Part shown: positions 37,143 through 49,924 of the stretch, piece after piece
How the letters are laid out: each line of letters opens with the position of its first letter
Numbering within the stretch: the stretch's first letter is position 1
NCBI GenBank assembly: GCA_000697475.1
Contig: JNEU01000811.1
Coordinates: 1 to 64,000 of the forward strand
DNA length: 64,000 nucleotides
Direction of reading: 5' to 3'
Source: Lichtheimia corymbifera B2541
Lineage: Eukaryota; Mucoromycota; Mucoromycetes; Mucorales; Lichtheimiaceae
Program-made: the position numbers and the translations under genes
Notes under the pieces: generated by a model
The model's input: the letters and a program-made list of their open reading frames with translations, nothing else
The model's database searches: none
Told to the model about the DNA's origin: nothing

Positions 37143-38577
37143 AGTTCAGAAGTTTCAAGTCAAAGCAAAGAGATAGCACAACGGCATAAGGCTGTTTGTG
37201 GATATGATGTATCAAGTTATCGTCGTTTTGGAAAACGGGTTGGGGTGGGAAGGGAGGAAGCAAGAGGAAAAATGTAAAGGCGACAAGTGGGTGGGTCCTT
37301 TTAAATCAGCAGCACTTTCTGGAAGTGGCTATAAGGCAGCGATAAGATATTTGATGCGAGAGGCATATCAAACTGAGAATCAAACTTATCGAATGGCCAT
37401 TGTTCAATGTGCAAAGTAGTAGTATCATGCACACAACATTAATTCTTTTATATATCTCTCTTTTAAAGCATGCTGATATAGTATACTTTGATTTAACCGT
37501 GCACATGGTAACAACAAAGAGAAGCACACGATCTTATTGTGTCCAGCAACAATGACTGGGAATGTCATGGAGAAAAGGAGGGAAAACAGAAACCAAAGCT
37601 TAATTCAGGTTTGTGCAACATGTGGCGGATCTTGGATCTAAGGAACGGGAGCTTGAAGAAAGGCACTTGCCCAACGAAACCACACTGCTGGAGACAAGAT
37701 CCAATGTTGCCTCTTGCTTATTATAGATTGGTCTCTTGTCTTTCAAGAAGCTAAATACTTTAGAGAGAAGAAGAAAGTTCGTTATTGCCAATCCCATTAT
37801 CAACATCCGTATATCCCCCAAACTCAAAATCAAGTCGGCGACAATACAATTGCTCATTAATGACTGAATTGAGTGACTCACTGCTGGCTGTGTGATAATA
37901 CCACCACTTCTACCCCAGATGGGTGACCCCGTGCGCAAAAATCGGGCGGCAATGGGAAATGGGCGGGTCCAACATTTTTCATTCATCAACAGCAGCATCT
38001 ACAGTCCTCTTTTATTAATCACCGACACGATGATGCCGTCACCTTTTTCTCTTTGTTCTTGCATGCAACACTGCAGAGCATACTGCTGTATACACACCAC
38101 CAACACCCATCATCATCAACAACCCCTGAATTGCTCCTCCCCGACCCATGACCTTACGTTTGTGTCTTACACAAACATAACTTTGTGTTGCATGCTCGGA
38201 ACCATCATTCCACAGTGCTGCTGCTGCTGCTCCAATGACGAGAGAACATCAACATATGAACCATGCATCACCATCATGTGCACAAAAATTATCACTACCC
38301 CATCCACTCTTATAGATACATCCTCTCATTGGTTCTATTATTGATTTTTATAATTTCTCATTTACATGTGTGCGTGTGTGTGTATATATGTGCTTGGCAT
38401 CCTTTTTAGCTTGAGTAATGTGCTCAGCAAAAAAAAGTTGGAATGTGATGCGTAGGATATTATGTACAACAAGAAGCTGATAAAGGTGATGTGATATATA
38501 TAGATGGCAGATATATGTGCAAAGGGATTGGGGGGAGGGAGGGAGAATGGTAATGGCAAAATCCTGCACCAGCAGGA
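37143..38577. other. Intergenic region without supported genes
   Basis: Short frames only. The plus-strand frame 37892-38344 is Cys/Ser/His-rich with no domain and is not called. A short perfect palindrome-like hairpin (aatcctgcaccagcaggatt, 38560-38579) sits at the 3' end of the next minus-strand gene and could assist its 3' end formation. Confidence 0.4.
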
Positions 38578-39402
38578 TTACAAGTATGCAGCAGCAGCTG
38601 CTGCTTTGGCTGCTCTGGCACGGTATCGTCGAGATCTTGCAGCAGTAGCTGCTGCCATTGCAGCTGGTAAAATGGTCACTGACATGGCCACTTGTTGTTG
38701 CGGATATAAATCATCCTCGTCATCGTCCTCCTCTTGTTCACTGTCCACTTGTTCCAAGGATGTGGCAAAGCTATGTCGATCATCATCATCTTCATCATCA
38801 CCATCTTTTGCAGCGATATCATTTCGCACAATATCAAAATGACTATTGGCGCCAAACATGATAACGGTGGCACTTTTACAACGATCATTGAATGGCTGCT
38901 GTATGGCTGCTCGTCGATTATGATGATAATGTGGACGTGGTGGGGGTCGTAAAGCTGTAGGAAGCACCGGCATCTGTAGAGAAGATATCGGTTGGTCGTC
39001 TTGGCGATAATAACAATCATCATTGGTCCCATCTATTCCCATATCCTTAGAAGTCAGAGGCATCGATGCATGATGACGATTGTATAAATGAGGGGTGGCG
39101 TCATAAGTTTGTTTAATAGTGGTGGTAGCAGCAGTATGATTAGATGTAGTAGTGGCATTTGATTGTTGTGGCTGTTGTAAAGAGCTGTCGTTGTTACGAA
39201 GATGATGATGACGATGATGGTGGCGGTCATATTTGATTGAAAGAAAGCGTCCTAGTCGTTGTGATACACGTTCCTTGAGGGACATGGCTGTGGTGGTGGT
39301 TGTGTTGGATCGAATCCCTTGCTCTGCTGGTGATGACGATGTAGTAGAAGGAGTAAAAAAGACCCGATCAAGGGGATAAACATGAGCAGAGCGCCTTGTC
39401 AT
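38578..39402 (-). CDS. Low-complexity hypothetical protein
   Basis: An intact frame, 274 residues from the ATG at 39402 (the frame is open to 39450). It has a basic amphipathic stretch (MSLKERVSQRLGRFLSIKYDRHHH), Thr/His/Gln runs, an acidic block (EQEEDDDEDD) and ends in an Ala/Arg-rich helix (RYRARAAKAAAAAAYL). A middle segment, CKSATVIMFGANSHFDIVRN, is the only ordered-looking part. No family is recognised. The unusually long open frame and ordered ATG context favour a real gene, but low complexity inflates open frames. Confidence 0.45.
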   Translation of the reverse strand: MTRRSAHVYPLDRVFFTPSTTSSSPAEQGIRSNTTTTTAMSLKERVSQRLGRFLSIKYDRHHHRHHHLRNNDSSLQQPQQSNATTTSNHTAATTTIKQTYDATPHLYNRHHASMPLTSKDMGIDGTNDDCYYRQDDQPISSLQMPVLPTALRPPPRPHYHHNRRAAIQQPFNDRCKSATVIMFGANSHFDIVRNDIAAKDGDDEDDDDRHSFATSLEQVDSEQEEDDDEDDLYPQQQVAMSVTILPAAMAAATAARSRRYRARAAKAAAAAAYL

Positions 39403-42020
39403 AAGCAACAGTAGAAGAAGAGAAGGAAGGGAAAAGAGAAAAGAGACCACATATCAGAGTTATCGGCAAGGTTGTCCGACATTTATATCACAAGGAAGCA
39501 AGCCGTGACCCGAACTCAGGAGCAAGAACAGACGAAACACACACACACAAAAACGCGCGCACCGCCCACACCATAGCAAGGGATTAAAAAACAAGGTTAC
39601 AAAGTTGGATGATGTCGCTGCACATTAATAACCAATGCATGGATCGCATGGCTTCTGTCTGGTGATAGACTATACTGTAATGTTTGGGAGACAGAGAGAA
39701 GTCTTACTTTCTCCTTGCATAAACAGATCGCCCTATTTTTCTTTCACAATTTGAGCAACGTGTACGGATTGTAGTGGGATAAAAGGCAAACCTAAGGATC
39801 TCCTCCCTATTAAAGACACCATTCGTAAAAATAGTAAAGCATCCTTTACAAGCATGTGGCGCAAGAATCATGCTCAGCGCCTCATCTTTATGGTGGGCCA
39901 CTGCTGCAGCCCAAGGTATCACACAGCGGCGCTGTGAAACATAACACGGCCCGCCCATACTCCAATGCATATATAAATTGGCTGTTGCTGCAAACATCAT
40001 CATCTTCATGGTCAAATCAAAAACAGGTGTCTCATAATGTTCCTTATTGCATGGCTGTGCTTGCAATTTCAGTGTCCTTAAGGGAATATGGGAAGTCAAG
40101 GGGAGATAGAAGATGTTGTCGCGTTTTCATTGTATCCATGGAAATGGAGTTGTTATGGTGGTTGACATGCAACCGAGAATGGCAGATCAAGATAATGGCT
40201 ACTTGAATTTTTCGTTCAGAATGTGCTAGGCAACGTATTCTCAAAGCATCATCCTCCTCTATTGCCTACTTATGAATAAGGTCGTTCCAATCAAAATTAT
40301 TCCAAACGCTTCTCAAGTCGCAGGGAGGGGATACGGATTCAGTGTGGGATTTCGAATTGATCCAGCTTGATCATATAGTTTGTCCCCTGCGGCAGTTGTT
40401 GAGGAACAATCATGCATGTCCATAGTGGATCTTGTTACTCGATACGCACGTGTTATGTGACATTATTGACATGCCGATGATGAAAAATTGCATACAGCCT
40501 AAATAACATATCCTTAGTTTATGAGCAGTCGATAGGTGACGCCTTGCTTTAATCAATCGGCACTGGAAAGAGAGCATGCCACTCAAACTTATCATGTACG
40601 CGGCGAATAACTAATTACATGCAAAGTTTATTGCTTCCTCCTTTCAGTGTTGTGGTATTGTAGCTGTATACAAAGAATTCTCGGTGTTTTCTACGGCATG
40701 TGTAGTGCTGAAAGGGTAGAAAATTGATGTCTAACATGAGCTGGGGTATCGGCAAAGTACGCAAGATGCTTGCATCTGATGTCGTGTGATACGTTCAAAA
40801 AGCCAAAGGAGCGTCTTCAGTTATCGAACATTGACCCAATACGTGGATAGGCTCTCTCGATTCCCAGTACTTTGAATGCGTGTCTCCAATAACCTGATGT
40901 AAAATACCACGACGGTAAGCTGATTACCATTAAGGCCAAATCCAAACAATACAAGCTCGGAAGCATCACGTACTTGCACAGGCTATATGCTATTGCACGC
41001 GTCATAGTTGGATGTCGAATAAGGGTCGATGGATGTGTTGGATAAAACCCTGCATTCAGATGTTGTTGGTTTCTGGAACTTTGGAGGCGTGTGTTGTATG
41101 TTGTAGCATCAATGACAAAGTTATCTCAGTGGTGGCACCATCCAAATCGAGATCTCCTAACCATCGGTGCTTGAGCGTGATTCTTGTTGCTGAGTCCAAC
41201 CAAGAAGCAATGTCTGTAATTCACCACCCAGTTGAATAGGTTCATCATCCCGATTCCATCCTCAGCTAACATATCATAGCCGAGCTACATTGAAGAAACG
41301 TGAGATGAATATGTGATCTGTTATGCAATATGGTCCAGTTTTACCTTTTTGCGAAAGTCAAATATGATAATGACCACCACGATGACAATGAAAGTAGGCT
41401 GACAATGAAACACGCTATGAATGATAACCAGGATCAGTTTGATCTTCAAGGACGATGCAAGAGATGACATACGCACCAATACTTCTTGTATGTTTGACAG
41501 TAATCAAAGTATGATGAACGTTACATGGATGGTGGGCGTGTGAATATTCGTTTGGGTTGCTGCATAAACTGAGAAGATGGTATGCCACTCGACAAAGTGA
41601 TGACATCCTTGCATGAACCGGTTACTGATATCGTTCTTGTAGTGCGTCATGCCATGCACAGCCCGTCATCCGTTTCCTGCTGGCTGTTGATATCATCTTC
41701 AAACGCGCCCTCTTCGCAAGTAGTCCGTATCAACCCATGACCCATTGTTCGAGGATCCAATGTCGGAAAGTAGTATACTGGATTGCATTGTTCTTTGATG
41801 GTGGCAACTGATGTCGATAAAGGAGAGGTAATCGTCCGGGAATTGTAGCATCGAAGGTGTGTCCCAATTTGCAAGTGTCTGTGTTTGCTTGTTGGTGTCA
41901 AGAAAGTAAAAGAGATGGAGTGCGTCGGTCGTTACAAGGATCCCATTTAGCAATAAGTGATTCTACTTTTATTACAACAACAACCCCTTATACTATTACT
42001 TATATATAACAATAAAGCGT
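39403..42020. other. Long intergenic region without supported genes
   Basis: A purine/CA-rich tract (39535-39560) precedes AT-rich spacer. Several 60-130-codon frames are present on both strands but none shows domains, splice partners or consistent composition. Traces of a dispersed sequence occur at 41.3-41.75 kb. Confidence 0.4.
41370..41720 (-). repeat. Fragment related to the decayed porter region at 23.9-24.7 kb
   Basis: Near 41380-41420 the sequence (accacgatgacaatgaaag.aggctgacaatgaaa) resembles 24650-24690 (accacgacaatgaaagcaggataacaatgaaag), and near 41670-41715 (aacgcgccctcttcgcaagt) resembles 23985-24003 (aacgccctctttgcacgt). Order relative to each other differs, and identity is only moderate, so this is a tentative relation. 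Confidence 0.35.
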
Positions 42021-43524
42021 TCATATTTTGCTCCAGAATCTTCGATCCAATAACAGTCGGATAGCTAACATGCACAAAGCAGCTACGAGTTCGACTGCAC
42101 CTGCAAATTGAATAGCGTATGGCCATCCGAGATCTTTTTGCATTTTACCGACGCATGGTGTGCCAAGCAACGATCCAATCGAGATAAACATCCACGCCAC
42201 TGCACCACTAACATAGAGACGCTCCATACCAGCTATTCTCGCAAGTACTGATGGGATGAGTCCAAAATACGTTCCTGCCGACAGTCCAATCGCTGCAGAA
42301 AATATTCCACATACAGGCAACGAATGAGAAAACGGCCACAGAGCCATGATAAGGATAGCTTTAATAAATCGCATTAGCATGAATGCATCATCATCATTCA
42401 CATAACTTTATACTTACCCGATATTAAGGTTGCTAAAAAGAGTGCATTGATCGGACCTATGCGATCACCAATAAATCCAAATCCAAGACGAGACACAATT
42501 CCAGTGGCCATACCCACTGAGACGAATGCTGCACCCATCGATGCGCTGGATCCAACGACTTGCATAACATAGGTAGGCATAAGATAAAATGGAGCCACAT
42601 ACCCAAAGGGAGTCAATAGTGAGAATACCAGAGCGAAAGCAAAGGGTGCACTGACGAACGGAGAAGATCGAAACAAGGATACTCTACACCTCTTCTTTTC
42701 CATGAGGGTGGTTGGTGTAGTAGACGTGGTTGATGAATGTGATGGAGGGTATCTTGCTCTTGAAATGAGTGCTGCCAAGCTTAAAAGGGCAAATACAATA
42801 CAGCCCAAGACTCGTAATGCATTACGATAGCCGACTGTTTCGATAAGATGTTGAGCAAGTGGTGATAAACACAAGGCACCAACACAAGCACCAGCATTAC
42901 CAATGCCATTCACAGTTGCTCGTCGCCGTATAAACCACTGGGATGGCAGCATGAATGATGAACTAAAGCAAAATGCAGCTCCTATGCCCACCAAAACACC
43001 GTGCGTCAAGGCTGTTTGCCACAGCTGTGTGGCAAAACTAGCCAGGATAAGACCCAATGGCAAAAGAACCATCCCAATCATCATGGTGCCCTTGTATCCA
43101 ATCCACCGAATCACCCAAGTCAAGGGCAATCCTAATAACGTGGTGATTGCTTGTGCGCTTGTTCCTATAAAAGCAATTCGAAAAACATCGGTTTGTCCTG
43201 GGTACACGTGGTTGAGATAATGTGGCTGGAACACGCCCCAACAGAATGTAATGCCGAAAATTGAAAACGTCGTCAAAAAAAGAGCAGCTGTGCTCAACCA
43301 GCCTGGGTTCTTGATTCCTTCGGTAAAATAGGGGTCCTCTGCACCCGTAATCGTTCTTGGACTGTCTTTATTCGGCGGACTTCATGGTCTCCATTCTCCT
43401 CTTCTAGAGATGCCTCTATTGTATCTTCTTCATGTTGATTGACGAGTCCTCTATTATTACATGCGGATGGGTGGTGCTGCTGGTGCATTGATATTTGTTT
43501 GCCAGCATGATGGTTGTCAGACAT
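42021..43524 (-). CDS. MFS monocarboxylate-type transporter (MCT-like), 5' end uncertain
   Basis: Twelve-helix transporter of the fungal MCT-like group. The C-terminal exon is 42021-42358; the main exon ends at 42418 (donor gtaagt) and runs up to about 43372, containing LSTAALFLTTFSIFGITFCWGVFQ (helix 1), GNAGACVGALCLSPLAQHLIETVGYR and GDRIGPINALFLATL. The natural ATG (43524; MSDNHHAGKQISMHQQ) starts a polar N-terminus in a different frame from the body. An intron from about 43458 (gtaata) to about 43364 (aaag) would restore the frame, but its acceptor is poor; a small frameshift is the alternative. The rest is intact. Substrate unknown. Confidence 0.8.
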
Positions 43525-44356
43525 TGAGTGCCAATAAAAGGTATGGAAGAGAAAAATCTGGAGTGAATAACTGGTCGTATTTGAGATGATAACAGAAAAA
43601 AGGAACGGCTGATGATTGTGCGTATCATGATGCAAGGTATGATTCCTTTCGCCGATGTAGCAGGAATGCATCTCCTGCGTTAATATTTTGCTGTTATAAA
43701 GATGCTGCATCTCATCCACAACGGGGTTTCTGATGATGATAAGTGGTTTGCGAAGGCTCACCTTTCAGTATAAGAATGAATATATACTCTCCTCAATACG
43801 ATGCAAAAGGTTACAGAAGTTGTCTCTTCAAGCCAAATGAAACTACGATCGCCCAATGGTGGGTGATTGTTTTGAATAGCGTAACACAAACTCAAAGGCC
43901 ACAGCATAATGCATATCTTTGTTTTTGACAATGTCCCATTGTCATAGAACCTTTTCTTCCATGCTCATATGTGAATTTCATTCACTTTCAATCCTATCTA
44001 AACTTATCACCGGGGGGATGGTGATGAGCATATCCAAAACTTGAATGATACCTAAAAAGGAGGTGGTGCTGTGATGTGCGAGAATGATGGACACACATGG
44101 ATCAAAAGTAGGGGTGGAGAGCACTTTTGGGTTTTCTTTCTTTAGACCCAAGAAAAAGCTTGTGATTGCTATATATACACACAAAGCCACCACAAGGACA
44201 TGTAACAATGTTGATATGTTGTAAATGTACACCGCTTACTTTTAAAGCTGTCGGTTGTGTGTGGAGAGGGTGGGGTGAGTGAAATGTACAATACAAAAAT
44301 GGAAAGTGAGGTGATGGGATGATGCATGAGAGAGGGGGTTTGATGGTGAAAGCGCA
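43525..44356. other. Intergenic region between MCT-like and PA-TM-RING genes
   Basis: Promoter side of the MCT-like gene and 3' flank of the RING gene. No coding or RNA feature is supported. Confidence 0.5.
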
Positions 44357-45610
44357 TCATGACGTTTGGCGCTCCACGGATGAAATAGTAAAGGACTCTA
44401 GAAACAAAGGTAAGATATGTTGTTGTGGTTGCAAGGAAGAAGATTTGGATGTTGTCGTTTGTGATATGGATGCTGTAATATCTCGCTTGCATATGGGACA
44501 CTATATATATTAAGCGATGTGAGAATGAATATGAATCATGCACACATGGTGTCCAAAAACAACCCCCCTCGCATCTCCCATTCGCCCTTTCAGGGACAAC
44601 AATGAAGATGATGATGCTTACATATTTCTTTTGAGTAGTGAGCCAAGCGTCAACACAACAAGCATGAAACATGTGATGACAAGGTAATACTCGCAGTTCT
44701 TCTCCATCGGTGTATTCTTCAAGGCAAATGGCGCATTCCTCAGCATCGTTCTCACCCATCTTTTCCTTTAGAAATTGTTTGATCCGTAACTTGGCCACCA
44801 CGTGCATAGGTGCAAGATCCTGCATGAGCTTTTTCCGTTGTCGTATCTTGTAAGAGATATAAAGAAATAGCATGACAATGCTGGGTGAAATGAAAATCAA
44901 AATCACCAAATGCATCATTGGCCTATATATCGCCCATCAGTACATAGATCAGCCAACATCCATTTCCCTCCTCCCTTTACATACCATGCCATCCAATCAT
45001 CCATTTGTAACAAAAGTACCATCAACGGTGTATCACTTAATGTGGCGAGGTTGTGCAAGGCTTGGTATTCCTGCTGAGCCAGAAACATGCTTGGAATAAA
45101 GATATCCGAGGTATCACCTATGTATCCGAAGCACCGCCTCAATATAAGTCCTATTTTGTTTTTCTTTGTCTTTATCACACACGCACCTGGTGCATACATG
45201 GTCACCCATCCTGAAGTATCGGGATCACCAATGGCTACTGCTACTGCTCCGCTTTGTTGCATATTACGTACTTTGGTTGCAAAAGAACATCCGCCACGCC
45301 GCAGTAAAGCTACCCAATCTTCACACGGTGCATCCACTACTTGGCAACCCGTGGGATCCCATTGGGGCTCGACGAGAAAACCCAATTTGCCTTGATGGAT
45401 ACCGAGTGAAGGTCCAAATGCTGATGCTCGGTCGGCAAATGTTTGGTTGGTTGACTATGTGTTGTTCCATGTCAGCTTTGTTTGTTAAAATAGATCGGGA
45501 TAGTAAATTACCAAGACAACCACCGTGGCTGATGCATGAGGTGCTGAAGAAGCCAAAAGCAAAAAGATGGCTGCTGTACAGTAAAACAATGGGTGTGTGG
45601 ATCGCTTCAT
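44357..45610 (-). CDS. PA-TM-RING E3 ubiquitin ligase (RNF13/GRAIL-like)
   Basis: Endomembrane ubiquitin ligase. Exons 45512-45610, 45187-45454, 44985-45117, 44622-44922, 44357-44500 join in phase to 314 residues. Order: signal peptide (about 1-27), lumenal PA domain (about 40-165; [34 protein letters not shown]), one transmembrane helix (about 170-192; [18 protein letters not shown]), then a cytosolic RING-H2: [33 protein letters not shown], and CPICK, the last supplied by the final exon. The completion of the zinc ligands across that intron confirms the last junction. It ends in a short Ser/Thr/Gln-rich tail. Confidence 0.93.
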
Positions 45611-47059
45611 GAATGGATGGATGGATGTAATGATGGTTGGTTGGTTGTCAACTTGTTGGCGTGTGTATTAATGTTGGTAGATATTGTGTTAGCCGCCAGC
45701 AGCTACACAAGTAACAAGTCAAAGGGAGCAAAAAGAAAGAGGAAAAAGAGACAAAAAAGAAAAAAGGGAGGAGGACAATTTTGGAGAGAAGAAGCAGAAA
45801 AAAGAAATGGGACGAGGGGATAAACAAAAAAGGGAAACAAATTTCAAAGACGTGTCAAAAGCTTTCTTCCATTGGCGATTTTTAGTATACGTCCAATGAA
45901 GGTAGAATAAATGAGGAGATAAAGAGTGAGAGTGAGACACAAGAATAAATGCAAAAGGAGGGGGAGGAGGGACGCAATGCAACGGCCATCATCATCATCA
46001 ATCACTTGAACCAACTCCTATAATTTGCATCTCCACCCCTCTTTTGCGGAGCCATCAGCGGCATCACTTTACACATCCATCCTATCTCTCTCCAAATTCT
46101 CATGCCTAATGCAGCAGCATTATCACTCTATTCCAGCACCCATATATACTTTCATTGTTATTGATCAATCATCATTTTAGTAAAAGAGTGATAGGAATGT
46201 GGAAAACAAGGGATAGTTTTAAAGCCAAGAAAATCGTTGCTGTTACGGAGGATCAGGAGAAGCAAGCAATAAAGTGACAGGAAGATGCATTAGCGTGGGC
46301 TTTGGACATGGATCTGACAAAATACTACATGCATATCGGGCTAAACAAATGTGCCTATGAATTTGCAGATCCCATCCATCCATTCTTTTCCCATCACTTA
46401 CGTCGATAACGATCCACCATTATCCTTGAGAAAGATGGTAAAGAATTCCACATGATATTATAGCCATAACCGTACTTTGTGCCCTGCTATTCTTGGAACC
46501 ACTTGCTTGTGTTCAAATGAAAATGACATCGTTTCTCCGGAGCATTGATAGAGTCGGTGAGAAACCTTGAGTCTAATTGTTTGCTGCTGCTGCTGCTGCT
46601 GCTGCCAATGACCAGAAGAAGAAGAGCAAAGCTGCTGCTACTTTTGTTCTTTAGATTGTTTGCTTGTCCCAGTCATGGCTGCTATTATTGTCATTGTATT
46701 ATGAGATTAGAAAGAATGAAGATAAAAAGGCAACAAAAGTACCTGAACAATGCTAGAGCATTAAAGGCAACAGACTTGAGTGTCCCGTGTAACAAGGCTC
46801 GTTCTTTTCAATGCGTGAGTGCGCCTCATGTTCCCCTGTTTTTGCAACATCACACGCCATTGTATCACTAAATTCCTTTGTTATAACTTGTGTGACATCA
46901 AATGTAAACGCGCGCTCATTACCTTCATGCTTACTTGATATACTACGACGACTGTGAGAATTGAACGTGTTTCAACTGTATCGGTGTGTGTGCGTGTGTG
47001 TAAAACCATGGCAACGCTCTCTCTCTTTTTCCCGTTCTTGTTTCCTTGCATTCGCACCC
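45611..47059. other. Divergent intergenic region with polypurine tract
   Basis: A run of almost pure A/G on the plus strand (about 45718-45845) lies between the two divergently transcribed genes. (CTG)n-type repeats occur at 46582-46605. No gene is supported. Confidence 0.5.
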
Positions 47060-49014
47060 ATGACCGACGCACACTTTGAACAGGAAGAGCAGCAATTGTA
47101 TGATGACATTCGAGCAGCACGGCAAGCATTAGATCTGTTTCTTGATTCCCGCATTGTTGAATCCGAGGCCATATTGAAACCTGAGTTATGTGAAAAGTCA
47201 ATGTATTATGCACTGGCAAAGGCGGTGTTGCTTGCACTCAAGAGCGTCATGACATTTCAATCGGCCGACTTTGAAGTGGCTATCAATGCTATGCAACACA
47301 CAGTTCAGCTTGCAAGGAATATCCAGCGTCAGTCGCATAGCAGCTTATGGTTCTTGACATCTTGGATACATACCGGATTGACCCCTGAAAAGCTTAAACA
47401 GATGCGTCCTCTTCATCGTCATGCTGCAAGTATTTCAAATTATACCGTTTAAGATGTATTATGCTTATAATTCGTTATAGGAATTGGTCTATGCCGAAGC
47501 CTATCTTCTCAAGGCGTTCTTGTGCATCATCCATGACGAGAGTTTTATATCATTTATTCGCGAAGGACTGCATATTCGACAAGCCTACATGACGTACACG
47601 GTGCTGGAGAAATACGTTTTACAAGTGGATGAGGAAAACACAGGAGGGACTCCACCAGACGACCATTTTAGATCGGGTGTCTTGTTTGGTATGGGCGCTT
47701 TCAAAGTGATGCTATCGTTACTACCACGGACGGTGCTACGTTTAATTGAATTTATTGGTTTCACAAGCGATCGCGAACAAGGCATGAAGTTGTTACAAGC
47801 GCCTGGTGAATGGGATGTTTACAAAAAGACAGGCGAGATGCCATCCATCCAAGGCCCTGATGAAGGTCTTCGACGTCAATTTTGTGACATGCTGCTTATT
47901 GCCTACCACGTCCTTTTGGCCAAACTGATTCCTGTGAATGACTGTGACGATCCACTTGCTGCTGCTATCCTCAGCTACAACCTCCAACTCTATCCAAATG
48001 GTGTCTTTTTCTTGTATCTGCATGGCCGACAGCTCTTTAGCGAGACCAAACTGGATGAAGCGACAGACGAATATATTCGAGCCATCAATATCCAAAAGGA
48101 TTGGAAGCAGCTTCAACATATTTGCTACTGGGAACGTGGATTGGTTAGCACACTTCAACAGGATTGGAAGACGGCCGCTGAAATGTTTGATATCCTGTAC
48201 ATGGAAAGTAACTGGTCCAAGGCTGTATATACTTATTTCAAGGGAGTCGCATTGTATATGCACGCATTGGAGGAAAAGCAAGATGCCAAGAAACGCCATT
48301 CTCTCATGACACAAGCAACCTACATGATGAAAAAGGTGCCTGGTGCACGACAAAAGATTGCCGGTAGATCTATTCCATTGGAGGTAATAAGCTATAAATC
48401 CAATAACCTTAAAAATGTGTCTGACAAGAGTTTTTTTATGCCGATTATGGAAGAAATTTGTGGCTAGGAAGGCAAGAAAGTTCATTGAGCAAAACAACTT
48501 TTTACTCTTTCCCGACCTTGAAGTGACGAATGCTTTTGGTGCCTGCGAATATCTACCCCTGCCCCTCTTGCGATCCAATATCAAACGCATTGACATTGAA
48601 CTTTCGGCTTTGGACGAGATTGTGGATCCTTATTACGCTGACAATATCTGCCTCGGCCACTTTTTGCGCGCTAAGCTGGCTCGTCTCACCTATACCCGAT
48701 CAGAAGATCCCACGGAACGTGATACCATGCGTGCCTTGCAGCGTGAATCGGTGGACAAGGTCTTTTCTCAGGCAAAGCATGTGCGTTTGGACCATTATGT
48801 ATATTACTTTACACGTTATGAGAACGCCCGGATGATGATGATTGACGGTCGAAACAAGGAAGCTGAAGCCGAGTTGGATATCATTTTGCGTGCTGCCGAC
48901 AAGGGATCCTATGGTATCGGTGCAGGCCCAAAGGCTAAGAACAAGTACAGTCTCGAGCACACACTCGTCTTTAAGACACACAATTGCAAGGCTGAACTCC
49001 AAAGAATGACATAA
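47060..49014 (+). CDS. Tetratricopeptide protein of the TTC39/Iml2 family
   Basis: Helical-repeat protein of the Iml2 (yeast)/TTC39 (animal) family, linked in yeast to clearance of inclusion bodies and lipid droplets. Exons 47060-47425, 47481-48383, 48454-49014 give 609 residues. Conserved stretches: HAELVYAEAYLLKAFLCII across the first junction, FIREGLHIRQAYMTYTVL, YNLQLYPNGVFFLYLHGR, and IPLEKFVARKARKF across the second junction, followed by C-terminal TPR-like helices. The first intron must use a GC donor (gct|gcaagt), since the nearby GT would break the HAEL motif and the frame. The length matches the family. Start ATG at 47060 follows a pyrimidine-rich leader. Confidence 0.92.
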
Positions 49015-49273
49015 GAAATGATCCCTCCCCTATATGTATTCCACGCTGAGCGTTTTATTACGTACACTTGTAATTGGTATATCTGTATTCTTTTTCATAT
49101 ATAATATATATTCGCTTGATCTGTATAGTGCACCATGATATGATGAGATCCATATAAAGTATTTTCAAAGCAAAGACTGATTCGTTTATAGGTATAGATA
49201 TGGAACAACAACAAGAGATAGAATAATGCTAATTTTAAAAGGGGGGGAGAAGGATGATACATAGACAATGCTA

Positions 49274-49924
49274 TTAGACTTGGAAGTCGGTAAAGATCTC
49301 CTTTTTGCCATCCGCGTTTGATTGGAATTGATAGTATTCGTCAAAGACACATCCTTCCTTGGCCAATTTTGCTTTCTTGTCTGCCACGAATTGACAATCA
49401 CCCCATCCACCGCTGAACCCACCAATAGCCAGATCCGAAGCGATCACACGATGACAGGGCACAGGCAATGGGCAAAAGGGATTCAAACGAAGCGCTTGGC
49501 CTACAGCTCGTGGATGTGAATTCAGGGCATCACTGATAGCTTTGTAAGTGGAGAGTTGACCGCAAGGAATCTATCATATTGAATCATGAATATCATCCTT
49601 CTTATCGTGGCATAGTGATATATATATATAAAGTACCTGTGCACAGAGATCATAGACTTGGTATTGGAAAGGTGTAATGATCCGTTTGGTTTTGAAATTG
49701 ATAAACGTAGCACGTTCTTCTTTTGATGTGGGGAACTCCTTGAGTGCTATCATAAAAGAGAGTGAGCATCGTATTTTCGTGCGCAGCAGAGTCAACCTAC
49801 TCGTGACATCGTCGTCCTTTCCAGTAATGGTCTGTGCAATGCGTCTGGGGGATTTGCCATTGGACGTTTTCTTGGTAGAGGGCTTTTCAATAACTTTGGT
49901 TGTTCGTTGTCGTAATTCGCGCAT
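49274..49924 (-). CDS. MGT1: O6-methylguanine-DNA methyltransferase (MGMT/Ogt family)
   Basis: Suicide DNA repair enzyme transferring the alkyl group from O6-alkylguanine to its own cysteine. Exons 49801-49924, 49637-49746, 49274-49570 give 176 residues. The active-site motif PCHRV is present (in LPVPCHRVIASDLAIGGFSGG), preceded by the helix-turn-helix region IPCGQLSTYKAISDALNSHPRAVGQALRLNP with the conserved recognition-helix residues. The N-terminus is a short basic tail (RELRQRTTKVIEKP...), so the ribonuclease-like N-terminal domain is reduced. The start is the ATG at 49924; the gene lies head-to-head with the next one. Confidence 0.94.

Noticed and set aside
37892..38344. Plus-strand frame of 150 codons, Cys-rich
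   Set aside because: Low-complexity Cys/His/Ser composition from CA/TG-rich DNA, no recognisable fold or signal.
45719..45982. Minus-strand frame rich in Phe/Ser/Leu
   Set aside because: Translation of a polypurine/polypyrimidine tract, not a protein gene.
47793..48596. Minus-strand frame of 267 codons
   Set aside because: Antisense to TTC39 exons; no independent motifs, and TTC39 homology on the plus strand explains the constraint.
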